6,984 nucleotides of DNA. It comes from Chlamydiota bacterium. Its GTDB lineage: Bacteria > Chlamydiota > Chlamydiia > Chlamydiales > SM23-39. Below are positions 1 to 4,865 of the stretch, piece by piece (within the stretch, counting starts at the first letter, position 1; every line of letters starts with the position of its first letter). The translations under genes and the position numbers were made by a program. Under the pieces are notes generated by a model, which saw only the letters and a list, made by a program, of their open reading frames with translations, made no database searches and was not told where the DNA came from. The stretch lies in NCBI GenBank assembly GCA_027459365.1, contig DAIDIM010000179.1, positions 1 through 6,984 of the forward strand. Direction: 5' to 3'.

Positions 1-132
1 ATTCCAGAACCCCGTGAGCAAAACAAGAAGATGCTCGAAGCCCTAGGAATAGAGCTTCCCAAAATTTTACCCAAATCAAACGTGCGTGTGGTCACCAGGA
101 AAAATCGCAGAAAAATCAAATCAAATCATTGA
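1..132 (+). CDS. C-terminal end of a probable IS transposase (partial, runs off left edge)
   Basis: The first frame is open from base 1 and gives 43 residues ending at TGA (130-132). The piece contains MLEALGIELPKILPKS and then a very basic tail with RKNRRKIK. A short leucine/proline segment followed by a lysine/arginine-rich terminus resembles, from memory, the C-termini of IS4/IS1634-type transposases; no catalytic DDE residue lies in this piece, so the family call is inference. The gene must begin left of the window, so whether the element is intact cannot be judged. I could not find a convincing terminal inverted repeat in the bases after the stop. It could instead be the tail of another basic, nucleic-acid-binding protein. 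Confidence 0.5.
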   Translation: MPEPREQNKKMLEALGIELPKILPKSNVRVVTRKNRRKIKSNH

Positions 133-311
133 CAATCAGTATATTATGGCATGAAAGTTCTTATTCGAAAACACGGAACTTCCGATATAATATTCTTTTC
201 TTGGCCGGGCTATTGTATCAATCGTAATGACGTATGGAATACCGGGCGCATGGGTGATTCCTGTCTTAGTTGCCACTTTAGGAACATAGTTGATCTTGTT
301 ATTTTCAAGGT

Positions 312-379
312 AAGATCCTTGCAGCGTGAGGAAGAGGAGCAAAGAGCCTTGCAGCTTGGTGACGTAAGAGCCCCATAGC
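312..379. repeat. Three related 14-base units spaced 30 and 24 bases apart
   Basis: AAGATCCTTGCAGC at 312-325 recurs as AAGAGCCTTGCAGC at 342-355 (13 of 14 identical) and as the more diverged AAGAGCCCCATAGC at 366-379. The spacings, 30 and 24, are multiples of three. Read on the minus strand in the 414-136 frame, the units encode LWGSY, LQGSL and LQGSY. This could be a remnant of a coding repeat or a chance or regulatory repeat. Confidence 0.55.
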
Positions 380-428
380 TTGAATGAAATCTGATCAAGA
401 CAAATGTGTTGCAAGGAACTGCTGAGAA

Positions 429-450
429 ATCAATTCATAATCAATTCATA
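429..450. repeat. Perfect 11-base tandem repeat (ATCAATTCATA x2)
   Basis: ATCAATTCATA occupies 429-439 and again 440-450 with no spacer and no mismatch. It lies 35 bases before the putative original start of the repeat-protein gene. It may be a slippage product, a direct-repeat operator or a scar of an insertion and excision event; the sequence does not decide between these. Confidence 0.8.
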
Positions 451-484
451 TATTGAGCTTTATTCAACATTTAATCTATCATCT

Positions 485-532
485 ATGGCTCAAAAAAAGA
501 TGAGTGATGTGTCTAAGAATTCCCCTTTTTAA
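485..532 (+). other. Likely original 5' end of the repeat-protein gene, in the other frame
   Basis: ATG 485 starts 15 codons reading MAQKKMSDVSKNSPF, then TAA at 530-532. The last sense bases are a C4T5 run (522-530). Dropping one T gives SPF followed directly by NDPFYKKEPEL, the frame of the long downstream ORF. An internal ATG at 500 (MSDVSKN) is an alternative start. The hydrophilic start and seamless join support a single-base indel; the lack of a strong Shine-Dalgarno in front of 485 weakens it. Confidence 0.5.
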
Positions 533-1085
533 TGACCCTTTTTACAAAAAAGAACCTGAACTTGTAAATCTTTTCCAAAAGAGAATCCAAGCTGAGACAC
601 AACCGCGTCGATTTGATCATGTTCCTGTTTCTAAAAAAGATAATGTCACAGATATATTTGTAGCACAAATGACATGTCTAACTGAGAATATTTCTTTTAA
701 CAAAAAAGAGCCTGAACTGACTACTATTTTCAGTAAGATGGCCTTAACATCTATGACTGATGTTGCTAAAGAAACATATTTAATGGACGCAAATCCCCCC
801 TACTCAAAAGCTTTAGCTATTATTTATACTATGAAACAGCCAAGTCGCGATGGTGCTTTGCGTACTCTTTCACAAAAGTTTCCCGATCAACGATTATACA
901 TTGCGAATCTAATTGAACATCGACAACTCAGAGATGAGGTGATCTGCAAGCATATCTATTTTATGAAAGAAGATCCAGATATTACACTCATAAACAAAAT
1001 CTCAAATCTTACTGCGAGGGAACAAATAATGGATTTGAAAAAAAATGGAGATTGGGGAATGGTATTTCAAATCATTTATGCATAA
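504..1085 (+). CDS. Protein of unknown function with FxKKEPEL repeats; 5' end probably frameshifted
   Basis: This reading frame encodes 193 residues ending in TAA at 1083-1085. I do not recognise the family. There is no signal peptide or membrane segment; the chain is charged, looks soluble and is probably helical. A motif recurs: FYKKEPELVNLFQK (residues 13-26), FNKKEPELTTIFSK (65-78) and a weaker FMKEDPDITLINKI (153-166), suggesting a degenerate repeat protein. The available starts, GTG 504 or ATG 507, have no clear Shine-Dalgarno. ATG 485 opens a more natural N-terminus (MAQKKMSDVSKNSPF) that stops at TAA 530-532. Removing one T from the T5 run at 526-530 would join it to NDPFYKK. The gene may therefore be a recent pseudogene, a sequencing-error case or a frameshifted product. 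Its 3' end overlaps convergent mnmA by 14 bases. Lying beside a transposase-like tail, it may be accessory. Confidence 0.65.
   Translation: MMCLRIPLFNDPFYKKEPELVNLFQKRIQAETQPRRFDHVPVSKKDNVTDIFVAQMTCLTENISFNKKEPELTTIFSKMALTSMTDVAKETYLMDANPPYSKALAIIYTMKQPSRDGALRTLSQKFPDQRLYIANLIEHRQLRDEVICKHIYFMKEDPDITLINKISNLTAREQIMDLKKNGDWGMVFQIIYA
540..718 (+). repeat. Internal coding repeat: two 23-base copies encoding F-x-KKEPEL
   Basis: Bases 540-562 and 696-718 match at 21 of 23 positions and encode FYKKEPEL and FNKKEPEL in the same frame, 156 bases (52 codons) apart. One of the two differences (A554/G710) is synonymous, in a Glu codon. Hydrophobic residues continue at matching spacing after each copy (VNLFQK and TTIFSK), which suggests duplicated structural units rather than chance. 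Confidence 0.7.
1032..1073. repeat. 9-base inverted repeat at the convergent gene ends
   Basis: GATTTGAAA (1032-1040) and TTTCAAATC (1065-1073) are perfect inverted arms around a 24-base loop. The second arm overlaps the mnmA stop codon. The stem is AT-rich and no T-run follows the right-hand arm in either direction, so this is not a standard intrinsic terminator. It could be a weak shared 3'-end structure. Immediately beside it, TTATGCATAA (1076-1085) is a perfect 10-base palindrome containing the stop of the plus-strand gene. Confidence 0.4.
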
Positions 1086-2100
1086 TCGTTGCGCCACCGA
1101 GACAAAAATCACCGCTGTAAAAGACGATGGCCTGCCCGGGAGTAATCGCCCGTTGGGGAACATCAAAGAGGACTTTTGACTGATCGATTACGCAATCCTG
1201 TTCTACTTGACGATATCTGATTTTTGCCTTACATCGAAAAGGCATTGGCGGTGCATTTCCAATCCATGTAAATTCTGATGCAGTTAAACAATTGTGATAC
1301 AGGGCAGGATGATTTTCTCCCCTCTCGACATAGACAATATTTCGAACAATGTCTTTACCAATAACAAACCAAGGCTCTCCTTCACCACCTAGCCCAAGTC
1401 CTTTTCTCTGCCCAATTGTATAATAGGCAGCTCCATCATGACGGCCGACTACTTCGCCATTGAGTTTTTGAAAATCGCCTGCATCATAGCCAATGTATTG
1501 AGAAACAAAGGGTTTAAAATCCCTTTTCCCAATAAAACAAATCCCCGTACTATCCTTTTTTTCAGCTGTAGGCAGGCGATACTTCAGGGCTTGTTCGCGC
1601 ACCTGTTTTTTCGATAGGTGGCCGATTGGAAAAAGGACTTTTTGAAAATCTTTGACTGCATGAAGAAAATAGGTTTGGTCTTTATTTGGATCAACTCCTT
1701 TCAAAAGGCGTTTTTCATCATCTAGACGCGCATAGTGGCCTGTTGCGAGAAAATCTGCACCTAAATCCATCGCCTTTTTTAGGAAAACATCGAACTTTAT
1801 TTCTCGATTGCAGAGGATATCGGGGTTTGGTGTGTTTCCAAGGCGCAAATTTTCAAGAAAAGAGGCAAAGACCCTGTCTCGGTACTCTTCGACAAAATTG
1901 ACGCTAAAACAGGGGATCTGGAGCAAATCACAGGTTTTGACAACATCTTCATATTCGCGAGAGGCCATGCAGACGCCATGGGAATCTGTCTCTTCCCAGT
2001 TTTTCATGAAAAGACCGATAACTTGATAGCCTTGTTCTTTGAGGAGAGCGGCAGAAAGGGAGGAGTCGACTCCTCCCGACATTCCGACAACGACAGTCAT
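1072..2100 (-). CDS. mnmA: tRNA-specific 2-thiouridylase MnmA (TrmU)
   Basis: MnmA activates the wobble uridine U34 of tRNAs for Lys, Glu and Gln by adenylation with ATP, then inserts sulfur delivered by a persulfide relay, giving s2U34 in the cytoplasm. The 342-residue protein opens with the PP-loop motif SGGVDSS (residues 8-14). The nucleophile Cys97 lies in PNPDILCN and the persulfide Cys188 in TGICFIG. The conserved GHYAR (121-125), KDQTYFL (140-146) and YTIGQRKGLG (227-236) segments are all present, and the C-terminal beta-barrel domain is complete. The length is slightly short of the usual 360-370. The start ATG (2100-2098) overlaps the htpX stop as ATGA, so translation is probably coupled; only a weak AAGAG-like Shine-Dalgarno precedes it. 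The 3' end overlaps the convergent repeat-protein gene by 14 bases. Confidence 0.97.
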   Translation of the reverse strand: MTVVVGMSGGVDSSLSAALLKEQGYQVIGLFMKNWEETDSHGVCMASREYEDVVKTCDLLQIPCFSVNFVEEYRDRVFASFLENLRLGNTPNPDILCNREIKFDVFLKKAMDLGADFLATGHYARLDDEKRLLKGVDPNKDQTYFLHAVKDFQKVLFPIGHLSKKQVREQALKYRLPTAEKKDSTGICFIGKRDFKPFVSQYIGYDAGDFQKLNGEVVGRHDGAAYYTIGQRKGLGLGGEGEPWFVIGKDIVRNIVYVERGENHPALYHNCLTASEFTWIGNAPPMPFRCKAKIRYRQVEQDCVIDQSKVLFDVPQRAITPGQAIVFYSGDFCLGGATIMHK

Positions 2101-2993
2101 TCTCTTTGAAGCCTTTCGATACGCTCTTCAAGAGGCGGATGGGTGGAAAAAAGGGAACGAATCCCTTTCTTCTTAGAACCAGAAATCTTAAAGGCGGCGA
2201 TCGCTTCACTTTGCTTGACATCTTCGTGGTGCTTTAGCGACTTTAAGCTCTCGAGTGCCGAAATCATCGCAGCTTTACCAGTGATTCTCGATCCGCCTTT
2301 ATCTGCCTTAAACTCACGATAGCGAGAATAGGCTGCAATGACCATAAATCCGAGAGTCATGAAAATTGCCTCAAAAAGATAGGTAAAGAGGATAAAACTT
2401 CCATAATTGCCGTTTTGAGAGCTGTTCTTGTTCTTCCCCATTCCTGAGAGCAGTGAAGCAAGAATTCGCGCTAAGAACATGACAAAGGCATTGATGACGC
2501 CTTGAAGAAGGGTCATTGTGACCATATCTCCATTGGCAATGTGGGCAAGTTCATGGCCTAAAACTCCCTCTAATTCTTGTTGATTCATCCGATTCAATAA
2601 ACCAGAAGAAACAGCTACTAACGACCGATTTTTGGTCGGACCTGTTGCAAACGCGTTGACCTCATTTGAACGATAAATTCCCACCTGAGGCATTGGGATC
2701 CCCGCCTTTTTTGATAGCGTCTGTACGGTATATAAAAGTTCTTTTAACCGAGGATCATTGGTATGAGGATCAATGACCGATACACCAAGCATCCATTTTG
2801 CCATGACTCTGGAGAGGCATAATGAGACGATAGATCCAACCATACCCCAAACAAGACAGAAAATCATTAATGATTGATAATCAAGACCATACGCATTTAA
2901 ATAAGGCTGTACTCCAAAAATATTTAGAATCAGCGTCACCATGGTAATGACAAGGAAATTGAGACCTAAAAAAAGAAGAATTCTTTTGAACAT
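2097..2993 (-). CDS. htpX: Membrane zinc metalloprotease HtpX (M48B family)
   Basis: HtpX is an inner-membrane zinc endopeptidase that cuts damaged or misfolded membrane proteins on the cytoplasmic side, alongside FtsH. The 298 residues carry two N-terminal membrane helices (about 4-27 and 40-62). The HELAH zinc site follows at 147-151, with ligands His147 and His151 and catalytic Glu148. The third ligand, Glu227, sits in SRYREFKAD. Hydrophobic segments at about 157-186 and 199-222 lie between, as in the family, and the C-terminal FSTHPPLEERI signature is at about 282-292. All key residues are intact and the length is typical. The start is fixed by AGGAGG on the minus strand. It is the first gene of a two-gene operon with mnmA and is transcribed away from the small-protein/gnd pair. 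In other bacteria htpX responds to envelope or heat stress; no known stress operator is recognisable here. Confidence 0.97.
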   Translation of the reverse strand: MFKRILLFLGLNFLVITMVTLILNIFGVQPYLNAYGLDYQSLMIFCLVWGMVGSIVSLCLSRVMAKWMLGVSVIDPHTNDPRLKELLYTVQTLSKKAGIPMPQVGIYRSNEVNAFATGPTKNRSLVAVSSGLLNRMNQQELEGVLGHELAHIANGDMVTMTLLQGVINAFVMFLARILASLLSGMGKNKNSSQNGNYGSFILFTYLFEAIFMTLGFMVIAAYSRYREFKADKGGSRITGKAAMISALESLKSLKHHEDVKQSEAIAAFKISGSKKKGIRSLFSTHPPLEERIERLQRE

Positions 2994-2997
2994 ATGT

Positions 2998-3003
2998 CCT
3001 CCT
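2998..3003 (-). promoter_or_regulatory. Strong Shine-Dalgarno of htpX (AGGAGG)
   Basis: The plus-strand bases CCTCCT read AGGAGG on the minus strand, with 4 bases before the ATG at 2993-2991. This is the clearest ribosome binding site in the window and decides the htpX start. Confidence 0.85.
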
Positions 3004-3010
3004 AGGAAAT

Positions 3011-3034
3011 CCCTATTTTACTCGAAATAGTGGG
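3011..3034. promoter_or_regulatory. Hairpin in the htpX leader, beside the putative -10
   Basis: CCCTATTT (3011-3018) pairs with AAATAG-T-GGG (3025-3034): six perfect pairs (CTATTT with AAATAG, loop TACTCG), then, past one bulged T at 3031, further C-G pairs. It lies between the TATAAT/TATAAC element and the htpX Shine-Dalgarno, so it could be an operator or a 5'-UTR structure. It does not match the CIRCE heat-shock operator. Confidence 0.4.
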
Positions 3035-3174
3035 TTATAATCCAATTTTATTCATCCTTTTTTGAAAATTTATTCAATTGGGAAACAGAGGTTTTTGCAA
3101 ACTTTGTGGTTGCTTTGAAATTCATTTTCTGTCATTTATTCGTACAGAATTATTCGAATATTTCCCGAGGTTAA

Positions 3175-3408
3175 ATGAGTAAACGGACGGTAGAAATCAG
3201 TGATGAAAATGATCCAATGTCTCGGGTAAAAATGGTCTTAAAAGATCAGTATCCATGTTATGTTTTGATTACTTGTACTGCTCCATGTAAAGATGGAAAA
3301 ATGAATGTTGCGATGAATTTCGAAGGAGATGAAGATTTAGCATCTTTTTTAGTGGAAAATGCATCTCAAGTTTTTGAAGCGCGTATTCCAAGAAAAGAAT
3401 CAAAGTGA
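3175..3408 (+). CDS. Small protein of unknown function upstream of gnd
   Basis: The 77-residue protein begins MSKRTVEISDEND and has no family I recognise. It has no signal peptide or membrane helix and should be cytoplasmic. The pattern suggests beta strands around 16-23, 27-35 and 43-49, then a helix at about 53-68 (EDLASFLVENASQVFEA). Cys28, Cys34 and Cys38 (spacing C-x5-C-x3-C) might bind a metal or be redox-active, but this is speculation, since two cysteines sit in a predicted strand. A GAGG Shine-Dalgarno lies 4 bases before ATG. The stop TGA is part of the TGAGGG that forms the gnd Shine-Dalgarno, and gnd starts 6 bases after the stop, so the two are almost certainly co-transcribed and perhaps translationally coupled. 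That position and the good ribosome site make it a real gene. Confidence 0.8.
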   Translation: MSKRTVEISDENDPMSRVKMVLKDQYPCYVLITCTAPCKDGKMNVAMNFEGDEDLASFLVENASQVFEARIPRKESK

Positions 3409-3411
3409 GGG
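3407..3411 (+). promoter_or_regulatory. gnd Shine-Dalgarno (GAGGG) overlapping the upstream stop codon
   Basis: GAGGG overlaps the TGA (3406-3408) of the small gene and ends 3 bases before the gnd ATG at 3415. A ribosome terminating on the small gene would sit on this site, which favours coupled translation. Confidence 0.65.
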
Positions 3412-3414
3412 AAA

Positions 3415-4863
3415 ATGCAATCTGATATTGGGTTAATTGGGCTTGCTGTGATGGGTCAGAATTTAGTGCTGAACATGGCAGATCATAAATACGCAGTATC
3501 TGTGTATAATCGGACAGCGTCAAAAACAGATGAATTTCTTCAAGGCCCGGCACTTGGAAAATCCATTTCTGGGTTTCATGAGCTTGCCGATTTTGTCAAA
3601 AGTTTGAAAAAACCAAGACGTGTCATGCTGATGGTCAAAGCAGGAGATCCGGTCGATGAACTCATTGAAGAGTTGCTTCCCTTTCTAACGAAAGGCGATA
3701 TTATCATCGATGGTGGAAATAGCCATTTTCCAGATTCTGAACGGAGATATCAAGAATTAAAGGATAAAGGAATTTTATTTGTTGGAACCGGTATTTCTGG
3801 TGGAGAAGAGGGGGCGCGCCATGGCCCTTCGATTATGCCAGGTGGAAATCCAGATGCTTGGCCACACGTAAAAAAGATTTTCCAAGACATTGCTGCAAAA
3901 TCAGACGACGGAGAGCCTTGTTGCGATTGGGTTGGAAATGGGGGAGCGGGCCATTATGTAAAAATGGTTCATAACGGCATTGAATATGGCGATATGCAAC
4001 TGATCTGTGAAGCATACGATTTATTATCCAAGGGAGCCCAATTTACATTTCCAGAATTGGCATCCACATTTAAAGAGTGGAATAAGGGACCTTTAGATAG
4101 TTATTTGATTGAAATTACAGCTGGTATCTTTACCAAAATGGATAGTGATGGAGAGCCTCTGCTAAGTAAAATTCTCGATGTTGCTGGCCAAAAGGGGACT
4201 GGCAAATGGACCGGAATCGACGCGTTGGATCGTGGAATGCCTCTGACTTTGATTGGAGAAGCGGTCTTTGCCCGCTGTTTATCTGCTTTAAAAGAGGAGA
4301 GAGTGTCTGCAAGTAAGTTCTATGATATACCGGTTAAAACGACTGCAACTCCTAAAGCGCAATTTGCAAAGTCTGTTGCCAATGCCCTCTACGCATCCAA
4401 GCTGATCAGTTACGCGCAAGGATTCATGCTCATGCGACAAGCATCAGAGGAGCATAAATGGAATCTAAACTTTGGATCGATTGCTCTGATGTGGAGAGGC
4501 GGTTGTATTATCCGGAGCAAGTTTTTAGGAAAAATCAAAGAAGCATATGAGAAAAATCCAAGTTTAAAAAGCCTTCTCGTCGATCCTTTCTTTGTCAATG
4601 AGGTAAAGGGGGCCCTAAACGATTGGAGAAAAGTTGTCGCAGAAGGGTTTACAATGGGAATTCCAATGCCCTGTTTTTCGACAGCTCTTGCCTTCTTTGA
4701 TGGATATCGTAGCGCAAATCTTCCTGCGAATTTACTCCAAGCACAGCGCGATTATTTTGGCGCGCATACTTATGAGCGGATTGACAAACCACGAGGTAAG
4801 TTCTTCCATACAAATTGGACAGGAACCGGTGGATCTGTCAGCTCAAGTAGCTATAACGCATAA
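3415..4863 (+). CDS. gnd: 6-phosphogluconate dehydrogenase, decarboxylating
   Basis: Gnd oxidatively decarboxylates 6-phosphogluconate to ribulose 5-phosphate, making NADPH in the oxidative pentose phosphate pathway in the cytoplasm. The 482 residues match the long, homodimeric form. The N-terminal Rossmann domain has GLAVMGQNL (9-17) and NRT (32-34), the latter typical of NADP preference, plus the substrate loop GISGGEEGARHGPS (126-139). Catalytic Lys183 and Glu190 lie in GHYVKMVHNGIEYGD. The all-helical domain keeps Lys260 in QKGTGKW, Arg287, and the C-terminal RDYFGAHTYE (445-454) whose Arg and His come from the partner subunit. The Ser-rich tail (475-479) is normal. Nothing is missing. 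It follows the 77-residue gene by 6 bases and converges on lepA with 2 bases between stop codons. For an intracellular bacterium it would supply NADPH and pentose from host sugar phosphate. Confidence 0.98.
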   Translation: MQSDIGLIGLAVMGQNLVLNMADHKYAVSVYNRTASKTDEFLQGPALGKSISGFHELADFVKSLKKPRRVMLMVKAGDPVDELIEELLPFLTKGDIIIDGGNSHFPDSERRYQELKDKGILFVGTGISGGEEGARHGPSIMPGGNPDAWPHVKKIFQDIAAKSDDGEPCCDWVGNGGAGHYVKMVHNGIEYGDMQLICEAYDLLSKGAQFTFPELASTFKEWNKGPLDSYLIEITAGIFTKMDSDGEPLLSKILDVAGQKGTGKWTGIDALDRGMPLTLIGEAVFARCLSALKEERVSASKFYDIPVKTTATPKAQFAKSVANALYASKLISYAQGFMLMRQASEEHKWNLNFGSIALMWRGGCIIRSKFLGKIKEAYEKNPSLKSLLVDPFFVNEVKGALNDWRKVVAEGFTMGIPMPCFSTALAFFDGYRSANLPANLLQAQRDYFGAHTYERIDKPRGKFFHTNWTGTGGSVSSSSYNA

Positions 4864-4865
4864 AA

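Larger units (their letters stand above)
133..484. other. About 350 bases with no convincing gene; short repeats
   Basis: This stretch lies between the transposase-like tail and the repeat-protein gene. It has an open frame on the minus strand (414 to 136, 92 codons, TTG start only, no Shine-Dalgarno) and a shorter overlapping one on the plus strand (151-378). Neither has a recognisable domain, so I do not call either a gene. What is visible is a small palindrome, CGGAA-C-TTCCG at 174-184, three related 14-base units between 312 and 379, and a perfect 11-base tandem repeat at 429-450. The region may include the right end of an insertion sequence plus decayed DNA, or a promoter region for the downstream gene. 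Confidence 0.5.
2994..3174. promoter_or_regulatory. Divergent promoter region between htpX and the small-protein/gnd pair
   Basis: These 181 bases must carry promoters for both directions. A perfect TATAAT is on the plus strand at 3036-3041; the overlapping minus-strand hexamer TATAAC (3039-3034) could serve htpX. Neither has a good -35 at 16-18 bases, so the exact promoters are uncertain. For the plus side, TTGAAA at 3115-3120 is -35-like but lacks a matching -10. A GAGG Shine-Dalgarno (3167-3170) lies 4 bases before the small gene's ATG. TTATTCG occurs twice just upstream of it (3136-3142 without its first base mismatch-free as TTATTCG, and 3150-3156). Confidence 0.5.

Noticed and set aside
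129..147. TTGACA (129-134) followed by TATTAT (142-147) as a promoter
   Set aside because: The spacer is only 7 bases, far too short for a sigma70 promoter.
151..378. 75-codon plus-strand open frame
   Set aside because: It overlaps the minus-strand frame, has an unlikely composition and no recognisable motif.
136..414. 92-codon minus-strand open frame between the transposase-like tail and the repeat-protein gene
   Set aside because: It has only a TTG start, no Shine-Dalgarno and no recognisable domain. I kept the repeat it contains as an observation but do not call a gene.
453..482. TTGAGC (453-458) with TATCAT (477-482) as a promoter for the repeat-protein gene
   Set aside because: The 18-base spacing is acceptable, but both hexamers are weak and the -10 would end 2 bases before ATG 485.
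3011..3034. CIRCE/HrcA operator upstream of htpX
   Set aside because: The arms (CTATTT/AAATAG) and the 6-base loop do not resemble the TTAGCACTC-N9-GAGTGCTAA consensus.
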